Source of the DNA: Accumulibacter sp.
Lineage (GTDB): Bacteria; Pseudomonadota; Gammaproteobacteria; Burkholderiales; Rhodocyclaceae
DNA: 64,000 bases
Direction: 5' to 3'
Assembly (NCBI GenBank): GCA_024235715.1
Contig: JACKLW010000006.1
Coordinates: forward strand, 372,001 to 436,000
Positions 18,475 through 30,042 of the stretch are shown here, piece by piece (the stretch's first letter is position 1; every line of letters starts with the position of its first letter). The notes beneath the pieces were generated by a model, which did not search any database, had not been told where the DNA came from, and saw only the letters and a list, made by a program, of their open reading frames with translations. The position numbers and the translations under genes were made by a program.

Positions 18475-19432
18475 CCTCGACCTCTCCATCGTCCTGCCGG
18501 TACTGAATGAAGCGGCGTCGCTGGCGCAGCTTTACGGTGAATTAAGCGCTGCATTGGCAACCCTGGAACTCGACGCCGAAATCATCTTTGTCAATGACGG
18601 ATCGAGCGACGACAGCCAGAACGAGCTTCTCCGTCTAGCGGCGTTGGACTCACGCCTCCGGGTGCTGCAATTCTCTCGGCCACGGGGTAAATCCATCGCC
18701 TATTCAGCCGGGTTCGCCGCCTCGCGTGGACCAATAATCGTCACCATGGACTCGGATCTGCAGGACGATCCGCACGAAATCGGCGCACTTCTCGACGCCC
18801 TGGAACGTGGGGCCGACCTGGTCGTTGGCTGGAAACAGGGTCGCGTGCTCAACGAGCCGACCAAGGCAATACCGTCGCGGGTTTTCAATCGTACGGTCGG
18901 CGCGCTGTTCGGCTTGCGCTTGCGCGACATCAACTCCGGTTTCCGCGCGATGCGGGCCGAGGTCGCCCGATCACTGGACCTATATGGTGATTTCTATCGA
19001 TTCATCCCCCTGATAGCGCATTCGGCCGGCTTCCGGGTGGCTCAAACGCCCGTTGTGCATCGGCCCCGTCAGCACGGCCATAGCAAGTATGGCGGACTGC
19101 GCTTCTGGACCAGCATCCTCGATCTGATGACGCTGCGCTTCATTCTCTCGTTCCGGGAACGGCCGTTTCACATCTTCGGCACGATCGCCTGGGCATTTCT
19201 CTTCACCGGCCTCGGCCTGGAAGCGTATGCGCTGATTCAAAAACTGACCGGGGACTCGTTCCAGTCGCACATGGCTGCGATCGTCATCGGCGCTTTGACG
19301 ATCACCGTCGGCACGCAGATGCTCCTGACCGGATTGCTGTCAACCTTGCTCGCGCGCCCGCTGGACAGCGAAGTCGGCCGAACCGCCATCGACATCACCC
19401 CCCGGCAAGCCTCAGATGACCCGCTTGAATGA
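18455..19432 (+). CDS. Family 2 glycosyltransferase (DPM1/GtrB-like) with C-terminal membrane anchor
   Basis: The 325-residue enzyme has the GT-A core: LSIVLPVLNEAASL at the start, FVNDGSSDD (about 45-53), and the metal-binding DSDLQDDP (D99 and D101). The DPM1/ArnC-like DINSGFRAMR and HRPRQHGHSKYGG blocks are followed by two membrane helices (about 238-258 and 270-300). Such enzymes join a nucleotide sugar to a polyprenyl phosphate at the inner membrane. It overlaps both neighbours (20 bases before, 17 after), showing a tightly coupled operon. The product probably feeds the GT-C-like proteins at 16459 or 12159 after flipping by GtrA. Confidence 0.93.
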   Translation: MSKPSTSLDLSIVLPVLNEAASLAQLYGELSAALATLELDAEIIFVNDGSSDDSQNELLRLAALDSRLRVLQFSRPRGKSIAYSAGFAASRGPIIVTMDSDLQDDPHEIGALLDALERGADLVVGWKQGRVLNEPTKAIPSRVFNRTVGALFGLRLRDINSGFRAMRAEVARSLDLYGDFYRFIPLIAHSAGFRVAQTPVVHRPRQHGHSKYGGLRFWTSILDLMTLRFILSFRERPFHIFGTIAWAFLFTGLGLEAYALIQKLTGDSFQSHMAAIVIGALTITVGTQMLLTGLLSTLLARPLDSEVGRTAIDITPRQASDDPLE

Positions 19433-20483
19433 ACCTGCCACAGGCCCGATCCTGTTGATCGGTCCGTACGGCATCGGTAACTTGCTTATGGCAACTCCAG
19501 CTCTGCGCGCACTTAACGGCGCCGGGCGCGAGGTCCATGTTGCGTGCCTGCTGCCCGGCACGGAAGAGGTGTGCCGGCACATTGCCCCATTGAACCAGTG
19601 GATCACACATGTTCACGCGATGCACCTGGGACATGGTGTCCACGCGCTACTGGGAACATTTCTGACCCTGCGGCGCATCGCGTTTTCCAGCACGCTGATC
19701 CTGCCGCCCTCCATGCGGCCCCACTATCCGATTGCCGCCTGGCTGTCATCTGGCCGTCGCCGCGTTGCCGCATACCATGCGGGCCAACCATGGTCTCAGC
19801 TCGCCTTTCTCAACCACCAGCGCGTCCATACGCTGCCGGGCCTGCACGATGCAGAACGCATGGTGGCATTGATCAACGGCGCGCTGGGAATTGAGGCCGA
19901 GGCACCGGAAGACTACGTCATACGGGAGATCGCGCATCAACCCGGACTGATTGGCATCCACCCGGGATGCAAGCGGCAGGACGATTTCAAGCGTTGGCCG
20001 CTGGATGCCTTCGTTGCCCTCATCGAGTTGCTGGCAGTGCGCCACAGCGCGTGCCGGTTTCGTGTCTTCTTCGGACCCGACGAAGCGGAAACACAGCACC
20101 GGTTTGCCGCGCTTGTTGCCCGCCACGACGGGCTCGGCGCGCCAGGCAGAGTCGAAGTTGCGACCAATCTGACTACCGAATCACTGTTCGACCGTGTCGG
20201 CGAATGCGCGGCGTTCATTGCGAACGACTCCGGGCTGATGCACGTTGCCGCGGCGCAAAACGTCCCGACGCTCGGCATCTTCGGCCCCACCGATGCCGTT
20301 CGCACAGGGCCGTTCAACCGCGCAAGCCGTGTGATCGTCAATGCGCTTCCCTGCAGCCCCTGCGCATTGACAGACGACCCACGGCGTCGTGCCTTCCACT
20401 GTATCCACCCGACACGGCGTTGCTTGACGGAACTGACGCCGAGCTGCGTAGCCAACGCTTTCGATGCGCTACATGCGACTTGA
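19416..20483 (+). CDS. Family 9 glycosyltransferase (ADP-heptose:LPS heptosyltransferase-like)
   Basis: The 355-residue GT-B enzyme begins ILLIGPYGIGNLLMATPALRAL, the GT9 acceptor-side motif. The C-terminal donor site includes IGIHPGCKRQDDFKRWP (about 184-200) and FIANDSGLMHVAAAQNVPTLGIFGPTD (about 267-293). Known members add heptose or other sugars to the LPS inner core or to glycan chains. It overlaps the GT2 gene by 17 bases and the next gene by 20. WaaC/WaaF identity cannot be assigned. The position in an accessory cluster argues for a specialised enzyme rather than the core heptosyltransferase. Confidence 0.9.
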   Translation: MTRLNEPATGPILLIGPYGIGNLLMATPALRALNGAGREVHVACLLPGTEEVCRHIAPLNQWITHVHAMHLGHGVHALLGTFLTLRRIAFSSTLILPPSMRPHYPIAAWLSSGRRRVAAYHAGQPWSQLAFLNHQRVHTLPGLHDAERMVALINGALGIEAEAPEDYVIREIAHQPGLIGIHPGCKRQDDFKRWPLDAFVALIELLAVRHSACRFRVFFGPDEAETQHRFAALVARHDGLGAPGRVEVATNLTTESLFDRVGECAAFIANDSGLMHVAAAQNVPTLGIFGPTDAVRTGPFNRASRVIVNALPCSPCALTDDPRRRAFHCIHPTRRCLTELTPSCVANAFDALHAT

Positions 20484-21393
20484 TCGGTCATTCAAACTGG
20501 CGCTCAACGTCCTGTTCATTGGGGCCGCCATATTCTTCTTCGCGCGGTCACTGGATCTGGACGCCGATACACTGGCGCGAATTTCGCCCCTTTTGGCGCC
20601 GACAAACGTTGCGGCACTGGTGATCCTCGGTGTCGCCAATCTCCTTACCCAACACGCGGCCTGGCAAATCCTCACCCGGCAAGTCGAAGCATCGATTCCC
20701 TATTGCTGGTCCCTTGGCATATGGAGCTACTCAAACGTCGGTAAGTATGTCCCGGGAAAGGTTGTCCCGCTATTCATCCGGAGCAAGGCCTACGGGCGAT
20801 TCAATGTCGGCGCGTTGCGAGTCGGCTATGCGCTTTTTCTCGACCATTTCTTTTCGCTGCTCGCCGCTGGTGTCGTCGCGACACTCGTGGTTGCCAGATT
20901 GCCTACGCTATCGGCTCATATCGGTTCGCTGATCATGGTGGTGGGCGCTGCCGGCGCCGGCCTGGTGCTCTGGCCGCGAGGGGCCAATGGCGTGACTGCC
21001 GGGTTGGCCCGGCTTGCAGGAAAGGAAAGCCCGCCTGCGCTGACGCGTCCCTGTCTCCTGGGATGCCTCGCCATTCACCTCGCAGGGCTGTTCTGGCAAG
21101 GGCTCGGCATGGTGATGCTTGCCCAGGTTTTTGGAGCGGGCGGGATGGCCGACATGCCTTTCCTGATTGGCGCACTCGCCTTTGCCAGCACCGTTGGCAT
21201 GCTCAGCGTGTTCGCGCCGGCGGGAATCGGCGTCAAGGACCTCACCCTGCTTGCGCTCCTGAGTCAAGTCATGCCTGCCCCGCAAGCCGCACTTGTCGCC
21301 CTCGCCGCCAGATTGTGGACCTCAGGAACCGAGCTGCTAATCGGTTTTGGCGCCTATTTCGCGATGGCTGCAGCAGCACCACGCAATTCCTGA
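20464..21393 (+). CDS. Flippase-like domain membrane protein (AglD/MprF N-terminal type, UPF0104)
   Basis: The 309-residue protein has about eight membrane helices and a pattern of the lysylphosphatidylglycerol-synthase transmembrane family: WSYSNVGKYVPGKV (about 97-110) and STVGMLSVFAPAGIGVKD (about 240-257). It is the membrane half only, without the aminoacyl-transferase domain. Proteins of this type in glycan clusters are thought to move or organise lipid-linked intermediates. It is the last gene of the rightward glycan operon, and a weak terminator follows about 165 bases later. Confidence 0.85.
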   Translation: MRYMRLDRSFKLALNVLFIGAAIFFFARSLDLDADTLARISPLLAPTNVAALVILGVANLLTQHAAWQILTRQVEASIPYCWSLGIWSYSNVGKYVPGKVVPLFIRSKAYGRFNVGALRVGYALFLDHFFSLLAAGVVATLVVARLPTLSAHIGSLIMVVGAAGAGLVLWPRGANGVTAGLARLAGKESPPALTRPCLLGCLAIHLAGLFWQGLGMVMLAQVFGAGGMADMPFLIGALAFASTVGMLSVFAPAGIGVKDLTLLALLSQVMPAPQAALVALAARLWTSGTELLIGFGAYFAMAAAAPRNS

Positions 21394-21725
21394 CAGCTTT
21401 GCGCCATGATTCAGGACTGGAAACTCAGCGCGCCAATAGGCGCGTCGCCATGCCACTCTCGCGCTGGCCAGCCATCCGCCGCTCCCAGAGAGGCGGAACG
21501 CGCGCCGGCGCCAGACGTGGGGATGAGGTCTGCTGGCCCACGTGGCAGAGAATCTTGCCCGTCGCCGGGCCTTTTTCCGTGAAGGCGATGTTTCGCGCTT
21601 CGCCGCCGCACCTGGTGCTTCAAGGACGCCGGCATGGCTGTTGTGATGCAAGGAGGCGAGGTCACGGCTTCAATGAATACAGCCGAACGGCGGTAACTGC
21701 CACGTCAACCGGCAAGGCGAAAGAC
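21394..21725. other. Convergent intergenic region, no gene seen
   Basis: This 332-base region lies between the rightward glycan operon and the leftward FAD pseudogene. It contains one plausible terminator (listed separately). Several small open frames occur on both strands, but none shows motifs or ribosome binding sites. Confidence 0.5.
21557..21576 (+). terminator. Possible terminator of the glycan operon
   Basis: GCCCG and CGGGC form a 5-bp GC stem with a TCGC loop, followed by CTTTTT. The stem is short but the T run is good, and its place after the last rightward gene fits. Confidence 0.5.
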
Positions 21726-23307
21726 TCACGGCGCATCCGATCGATCGCTCCGCTCTTCGTGGTAATCGTCGTCGATGTTAACGGCCCAGATCGCTGCCTT
21801 GTCCACCGTTCCATCGAGAATGGCCTCGACCGCCAGCTTGGCGGTCAGCATCGAGTGGTCCTGATTGTTGTAGCGGTGCATGCCGTTTCGCCCCACCAGG
21901 TAGAGATTGCCGAGGGTGTCCAGCCTGTCGCGCACCACTGGGAAGTCAGCATAGGAACCAAAGTAGGCCGGGTAGGTCTTCGGAACATGAACCACCGTGC
22001 CATCAAGTACGTCGGCTTTTTCGATCATGCCGATGAGTTCGAGCTCGCCGGCGGCGAACTGGAGCATCTTATCATCCGGCATGGTCCACAAGTCGTCGCC
22101 TTCTTGGCAGAAGTACTCCAGCCCGAGCCAGATCTGGTCGGTTCGCGCCAGCAGATCAGGGCTCCAGTTGTTGAAGACCTGCAAACGGCCTATACGCACA
22201 TCAGGTTCCTGGATGTAAATCCAGTTATCCGGCGGCATGTGGTTGGCACGACCGCTTTTCGCCTGCGGATTGGCGCGCATGCGCGACAGCAGCAGGCCGA
22301 CGGTGATGAAGTCCCGATACGGTAGTGCCGCGGCTATCTTGCCGACGGCCGACGGCCGGCGGCGCCGGCGCCAGCAGACCGGCTACGAGGTCCTTCACCG
22401 ACATCGTGGAAATGACGAAGTCGGCGGCCATTTCTTCCTGTTGTCCAAGGGCATCGGTGGTGAGAACTGCGGTCACGGTTCCCGCGGCATGCCGCACGCC
22501 GACGACCTGCCGAGCGAAGCGGATATCTCCACCGCCGGCGACGACACGGCGCGCGACCTCCTGCCAAAGCTGCCCCGGTCCGAGGCGCGGGTAAAGGAAG
22601 CTCTCGATCAGGCTGGTACTGGTCGTCTGGTCTTTGGCGGTCTTGCCCTGCCGCAAGGCATGCTTGATGGCTTCGATCACCGACAGCCCCTTTATGCGCT
22701 GGGCGCCCCATTCGGCACTGATCTGGCTGCACGGCACGCCCCAGACCTTCTCGGTGTAGTCCATGAAGAACGTGCGATATAACTCGCCGCCGAAGCGATT
22801 GACAAGGAAGTCTTCCAGCGAGCGGACGTTGCGGCGCGGGAAGAGCATGGCCCATGTATAGCTGAAACCGATTCTGAGCAGTCGTAACGGGCCAAGATTC
22901 GCCAGCGTGGTGCCGTTGAGTTTGATGGGATAATCGAAGTACTTCCGCAGGAAATAGATTCGTGACAGTCGCCGGCGTACGAGCATGGTCAACCCGCGCT
23001 CGCTGGCGGCCGTGCCGTCGGTCGCGATCTTTCTGCGCTGGCCCTGATAGGCAACTTCAACGGTGTCGTCACCGGCGGCAATCGGCAGGATTTCTCGCCA
23101 CCAGTTCATGACCCAGTCCGATTTGGAGAAGAAGCGATGGCCGCCGATATCCATGCGGTTGCCCTTGTACTCGACGGTACGCGAAATGCCGCCGACCTGA
23201 TCGCTTGCCTCGAAGACGATCGGCATCATCCGGCCGTCGCGGATCAGTTCCAGCGCGGCCGTCAGGCCCGCAGGCCCGGCACCGATGATTGCTACTACAG
23301 GCTTCAT
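21726..23307 (-). pseudogene. Second FAD-dependent oxidoreductase, frameshifted paralogue of the gene at 14878
   Basis: On the reverse strand, reading from ATG 23307, the product starts [20 protein letters not shown]. It continues with GGISRT and [16 protein letters not shown] exactly as in the paralogue, up to [10 protein letters not shown]. There a 7-base tandem duplication (GCCGTCG twice on this strand; 22341-22354) shifts the frame. Removing one copy restores [26 protein letters not shown], then the intact C-terminal half including [13 protein letters not shown] and [23 protein letters not shown]. Both halves are otherwise well preserved, so the break is recent or an assembly error. An intact reading would give about 524 residues. 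The gene points opposite to its paralogue, on the far side of the glycan operon. Confidence 0.85.
22341..22354. repeat. 7-bp tandem duplication that breaks the FAD gene
   Basis: GCCGACG occurs twice in direct succession on the + strand. One copy too many changes the frame of the leftward FAD oxidoreductase. Slippage in this GC-rich stretch is the likely origin. Confidence 0.85.
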
Positions 23308-23659
23308 TGATTGATGAGTGTGTCGGCAAGGGAAAGGTGCTCGGGTGAGCAACTGGCGTGGAAAGCTAGGCGGCCAGTGGCCGACGGTGGTTTAGGCAGG
23401 GGGTTCGGAAAATCCCGAAGCCGGACACGCGGTGGTGTCGTCGACACCACGTCGAACATACGGCTCGTGGTTTTGACGGTGCCTGGTCCGGAGGTCCTGG
23501 TCATGGCATTGGTCGGCTTGCGTTCAGGATTGGCGTCGCCGGGCGGGGGTCGCCGGCTATCGGGTAGGGTGCCGTCAAGGTCGAGAATCATCGCGACAAC
23601 CCTTCTTGCCGCATGGTCTGCGGCTGCGTTCGCGTGCGGATGAGGTGCTCAGAGGCTTG
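23308..23659. other. Gap with possible gene debris (HAD-like start, helicase 5' likeness)
   Basis: No intact gene is supported. A leftward open frame of 95 codons from ATG 23591 begins MILDLDGTLPDS, which matches the HAD phosphatase motif I pattern DxDGTLxDS, but the rest is proline- and arginine-rich without further HAD motifs. Within it, 23487-23506 matches the start of the SNF2 helicase gene (27326-27345 region) at 19 of 20 bases, including the ATG for MTRTSG against MTKTSG. It may be scrambled debris of two genes. Confidence 0.35.
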
Positions 23660-24670
23660 TCAGCTCTCTGTAGAGGTGAACACGGAGGCCATGTCGGGTG
23701 CGGTAATGGCTGCATCAAACCAGGCTTCGATCTGTTCGAGGTCGGCCGCTGCTATTCGCTCGCCAAGGGCCATCGGGATAGCGCCGAAGCGCCGGGAAAG
23801 CAGGCGTTGCAGGGCGCGAGCCTCGCCTTCGAGCTTGCCTTCGAGCTTGCCTTCGAGCTTGCCTTCGAGCTTGCCTTCGAGCTTGCCTTGGAGCACGCCG
23901 TCCGCCACCGCCTTGGCTCGCCATTGATCAATATTCGTTTCCAGCATTTCGGTTCCTTTCAGCATGTCGTCAAGCTCCGGCAGTGTTAGCCCGGGCATCT
24001 TCCGACTGAGACGGTACTGCATCCACTGCATCACCGCTCGGTCTATGGTCTGCTTGAATGGCGATTGGGCGACCGCCTGGCCAAGATAGCGGATCGCCCG
24101 TTTCGCATCTTCCGTGTCGCGAGTGTGCTCCATTCGGAATATTGCCGCCATTACTCGTTGCAAGCCCTCCAGGTATTCCGCACTGAACCGCCCCTCATCG
24201 AGCAACCAGAACTTCAGCCTTGGCTGATACTCGGTCAGCACCGCCGGGTGCGGCTGGATCAGGTCGAAGACCTCGGGACTGCGGTTCCAGCGCGTGTCGC
24301 CGTTATAGATCACGATCGGCAGGACCGGCGGCAGACCGTCTGCCGGATCGACGGTCTTGCTGCGCAGCAGCTGGTCGTAGAGCGCCGCTAGGTACTGCAT
24401 CATGCGCACCGGCATGCATTTGTCGATCGACGACTGGAACTCCAGCAGCAGGTAAAGGTAGATGCGTTGTCCTTTGAGTTCGATCGACCAGACCACGTCG
24501 TCCTCGCGCTTTTTCATCGCCGGCGTGATGAAGTTGCCGGTTTCCGGGCGGAGCGTGCCATAGTCCAGCAGTTCGCTTACACCGGGTGGGGCAAACACCT
24601 CCAGCAACTCCCGCACCAGGTCGGCGTGCGAGAAGAGGTATTTGTAGCCCGCGTCGTGAAAGTGAACCAT
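23660..24670 (-). CDS. Rpn-family PD-(D/E)XK nuclease (YhgA-like, formerly putative transposase)
   Basis: The 336-residue protein starts MVHFHDAGYKYLFSHADLVRELLE, typical of Rpn/YhgA proteins (DUF4351 and Transposase_31 relatives). It has a nuclease core with D58 and E77-x-Q79 in YLLLEFQSSID. Rpn proteins of E. coli are DNA endonucleases that promote RecA-independent recombination. The middle (about 130-240) is helical. Near the C-terminus, five KLEG units in a row (about residues 262-282) come from a 12-bp DNA repeat. ATG 24670 is chosen over an upstream in-frame start because the family begins at this motif. The gene lies 142 bases after the helicase in the same direction. Confidence 0.85.
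   Translation of the reverse strand: MVHFHDAGYKYLFSHADLVRELLEVFAPPGVSELLDYGTLRPETGNFITPAMKKREDDVVWSIELKGQRIYLYLLLEFQSSIDKCMPVRMMQYLAALYDQLLRSKTVDPADGLPPVLPIVIYNGDTRWNRSPEVFDLIQPHPAVLTEYQPRLKFWLLDEGRFSAEYLEGLQRVMAAIFRMEHTRDTEDAKRAIRYLGQAVAQSPFKQTIDRAVMQWMQYRLSRKMPGLTLPELDDMLKGTEMLETNIDQWRAKAVADGVLQGKLEGKLEGKLEGKLEGKLEGEARALQRLLSRRFGAIPMALGERIAAADLEQIEAWFDAAITAPDMASVFTSTES
23825..23896. repeat. 12-bp coding tandem repeat in the Rpn nuclease gene
   Basis: Five exact copies of GCCTTCGAGCTT (23825-23884) are followed by one diverged copy (23885-23896). Each unit codes for KLEG on the reverse strand. The unit length keeps frame, so slippage would change linker length without breaking the gene. Confidence 0.95.
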
Positions 24671-24812
24671 GGCGTTGATTGTAGATCCTCGACAAGGGGC
24701 GAGCAAAGCGAACCGGCCGCTGCCGGCGCGCGAGTACGCTCAGGCGGCAAGATCAGCGCCAAAGCCTGCTGGCGCAAGTCTTTCGCGTTCATGCTGGTGC
24801 CAACCAGCGACT

Positions 24813-27344
24813 CTATTTCGGCTTGCCGAACAGCGCCAGCAGTCCTGCGGCGAGGTTGTGCACCGTCTGCGGGTCGGGTACGGGTAGCCTGAGATAGCGC
24901 TGCCCGGTTGCCGGGTCGGTGTGCACCAAGGTCGATTGGCGTTCGCCTTGCGATGCGGCGGCCAGTTCGCCGAGCAACTGCGCGCCGGCTGCCAGCAGCG
25001 GCGCCCAGGGATCGGCAACGCCCGGTGTGGCCGCTCCGTCAGTGGCGGGCGCCGGCTGCGCTGCGGCGGTGCCGGGCGGCTCTTCGCCTTCACCGGCGCT
25101 TGTTGGCTCGGCGGCGGCAGTCATCGCGTCGGCGTCGCGCTCGTCGGCATCGGCGTCAGCGGCGTCGCTGGTGGCCGGGAGCGGCGGCGTGTCCAGGCCG
25201 TCGTCTTCGCTGGCGGCCTGGCTTTCGACGGCGCTGGTGGCTTTTTCGACCGCTTCCATGAACTTCGACAGCCGCGTTCCCTGCAGGACGACCTCGCTCT
25301 CGCCGCCATCGAGGACGCCGGCGAACAGCGACTGCTTGAACGCCAGCACCGACAGCATGCCTTCCTCGATGGTGCCGCGGGAGACGAAGTTGATCACCTG
25401 CACGCCACGTGTCTGGCCGAGGCGGTGCACGCGGCCGATGCGCTGTTCGAGCACGGCCGGATTCCACGGCAGGTCCATGTTGATTACCACCGCCGCGGCG
25501 TGCTGCAGGTTGAGGCCGACGCCACCGGCATCGGTGCTGAGGAATACACGGCAGTCGGGATCCTGGTTGAAGCGGTCGACCAGTGCGCCACGTTTGTCGC
25601 TGGCGACGCCGCCGTGAAATAGCACGTGTCCCCAGCCACGCTCGCTGAGGCGGCGGACGATCAACTCGTGCGTGCGCAGCCACTGGCTGAAGATGACGAC
25701 CTTGGCCTGCGGGTCGTCGAGGATGTCGTCGAGCAGTGCGGCCAGTTCGTCGGCCTTGTAGCCATGGTCTGTTTCGTGGTCGAGCAGGAAGGTGCTGTTG
25801 CACGACATGCGCATGTTCTGCAGCGCGCAGCGCATGCGCAGCTGGTCCTTCTCGGAGAGAAAGCCGGTGTGGCGCCAGCGCTGGACGAGGCGCGCGACCT
25901 GCACGCGGTTTTCTTCATGGTGCTCGGCCTGCTGCGGGGTCATCGGTACGAAGAGGGTGTTGTCCACGCGCTCGGGCAGTTGTTCGAGCACCGCCGCCTT
26001 GCGCCGGCGGACCATGATCGGGGCCAGCGTCTCGCCGATCTGCTGCAGCTTGCGGTAGCCGATGACGCGGCCGCGCTCGTCGCGCTCCTGGTGTTCGTCG
26101 AGCAGGCGCCAGGTCGGGCCGAGGCGATGCTGATCGACGAACTGGACGATCGAGATCAGCTCCTCGAGGCGGTTTTCGAGCGGCGTGCCGGTGAGTACCA
26201 GCGCGTACGGGCTGTCGACGCGCTTCAGCGCGCGCGCGGCGATGGTGTTCCAGTTCTTGATGCGCTGCGCTTCGTCGACGATCACCAGGTCCGGCGCCCA
26301 GGCCTGGATCAGGTCGAGGTCGCGGCCCAGCGTCTCGTAGTTGGTGATCTTGCAGAAATCGTCCTGTGTGTAGCGCGCCTGGCGGACCGCACGCAGCCCG
26401 CCGATGACCGTCGCCCGGCGTTCGCTGAAACGGGCAATCTCGCGCTCCCACTGATGCTTGAGCGAGGTCGGGCAGACCACCAGCACACGTTCGGCGGCGA
26501 AGTGCCGAGCGAGAATCTCCATCGCTGCGATCGCCTGCACCGTCTTGCCGAGGCCCATTTCGTCGCCGATCAGCGCGCGCCCGGCGCGTGCGGCGAACAG
26601 TGCGCCTTCGCGCTGGTAGGGATACATCTCGACCTTGAGCAGCGTCTGCAACGCGGGGGTGTCGGCACCGAGCGGATAGATCAGGGCGAGTGCCCTGCGG
26701 CGCGCTTCGCCATCGCGGACTTCGGCAACGAAGGCCAGCGCATCGTCCTGGCAGCGAAGGTCGTGGCCGGCGCTGCGTACCTGGTCGATGAAGCCGGGGA
26801 GATCGGCAAAGCGCTGCGGCGACAGTTGCCAGCCGCTGGTCGCGTCGAACAGTGCGTTCGTCTGCGGCAGCAGATCGGCGGGGAAGTCGCTGCCGAGACG
26901 CAGACGGACGCGTCGCTGGCCGGCGTAGTCGAGAAACAGCTCGCTGAACGATTCGCGGAAGCCTTGTTCGAGTGCGCGCTTGTCGGCCGCATTGGCGGTG
27001 ATCCGGGCGAGGGTGAATTCGATGTGCTTGCAGGTGCCGAGATCGTTGGTCGCGAAATCGGGGCACGAACAGCGGTTGTCGCCGAGCCGCGCGCCACGGA
27101 TGACGACCCGGTAGCGGCGCCGGGTTTCGGGGTTGAAGACGGCAAAATCGGAAAACACCGGGTGCTCGCCGAGGTTTTCGAAAGCGAAGGCCTGCTCGCG
27201 GCCGAACTGTCGGCGCAGTCCCCTTTGCCAGGCGTCCGTCGGGAGGTCCGCTGGCTTTCTTTGGCGCGAGAGGCGCGGTTCGGCAGTGCTGCGGGCGTTC
27301 GTCTTGCGGCCTTTTGATGAGGCTTGTCCGGAGGTCTTGGTCAT
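24813..27344 (-). CDS. SWIM zinc-finger SNF2-family DEAD/DEAH-box helicase
   Basis: The 843-residue protein has an N-terminal SWIM zinc-binding motif (C92, C94, C105, H107 in CSCPDFATN...GTCKH). The Snf2 ATPase comes next: DEMGLGKTVQAI as Walker A (about 258), DEAQ box in VIVDEAQRIKNW, LTGTPLENRLEEL, and the helicase C-terminal lobe with STDAGGVGLNLQHA and QRIGRVHRLGQTRGV. The C-terminal region, of about 100 residues, is low in complexity (Ala/Asp/Glu/Pro rich). Such bacterial Snf2 proteins move on double-stranded DNA or remodel nucleoprotein, as RapA does with RNA polymerase; the exact role is unknown. ATG 27344 begins MTKTSG; a longer in-frame start at 27437 lacks family support. It runs leftward from tex, toward the Rpn gene. 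Confidence 0.88.
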   Translation of the reverse strand: MTKTSGQASSKGRKTNARSTAEPRLSRQRKPADLPTDAWQRGLRRQFGREQAFAFENLGEHPVFSDFAVFNPETRRRYRVVIRGARLGDNRCSCPDFATNDLGTCKHIEFTLARITANAADKRALEQGFRESFSELFLDYAGQRRVRLRLGSDFPADLLPQTNALFDATSGWQLSPQRFADLPGFIDQVRSAGHDLRCQDDALAFVAEVRDGEARRRALALIYPLGADTPALQTLLKVEMYPYQREGALFAARAGRALIGDEMGLGKTVQAIAAMEILARHFAAERVLVVCPTSLKHQWEREIARFSERRATVIGGLRAVRQARYTQDDFCKITNYETLGRDLDLIQAWAPDLVIVDEAQRIKNWNTIAARALKRVDSPYALVLTGTPLENRLEELISIVQFVDQHRLGPTWRLLDEHQERDERGRVIGYRKLQQIGETLAPIMVRRRKAAVLEQLPERVDNTLFVPMTPQQAEHHEENRVQVARLVQRWRHTGFLSEKDQLRMRCALQNMRMSCNSTFLLDHETDHGYKADELAALLDDILDDPQAKVVIFSQWLRTHELIVRRLSERGWGHVLFHGGVASDKRGALVDRFNQDPDCRVFLSTDAGGVGLNLQHAAAVVINMDLPWNPAVLEQRIGRVHRLGQTRGVQVINFVSRGTIEEGMLSVLAFKQSLFAGVLDGGESEVVLQGTRLSKFMEAVEKATSAVESQAASEDDGLDTPPLPATSDAADADADERDADAMTAAAEPTSAGEGEEPPGTAAAQPAPATDGAATPGVADPWAPLLAAGAQLLGELAAASQGERQSTLVHTDPATGQRYLRLPVPDPQTVHNLAAGLLALFGKPK

Positions 27345-27473
27345 GGTTTCGGCGGGCGTGTGGTGGGCGGGTGTTGGAGCCAGTATCGTCGTCGGCAGGC
27401 CGGGCAGGCGAGTGGCGTTTCTCCTCAAGCAGCACAAGCTGTTTGGCGCCGCCGACGATTATAGTGCGTTCCG

Positions 27474-29792
<2,319 letters not shown>

Positions 29793-30042
29793 CGGCGATC
29801 GGGGTGTCGGGTGGGTTGAAAAGACGCGCACTATGCAGAATCGGGCGGCAGAACTCAAGGACGGCGGGTATTGCCAGAGCGCCTGGCAAAGCTCGTGGCG
29901 CGCCTCCTGCGGACGCATTGGCCCATCCGCCGGCAGGTCCGCCGAAAGCGATCTGCATGCCGATTCGATTGCCGCCGCCCGGCGAATCAGGTTAAATTCG
30001 TGATCCCGGCAGCTGACGCGCCGGCCGGTCAGCGGAGACAAC

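Noticed and set aside
23825-23896. CRISPR-like array
   Set aside because: The unit is 12 bp without spacers and lies in frame inside a coding region.
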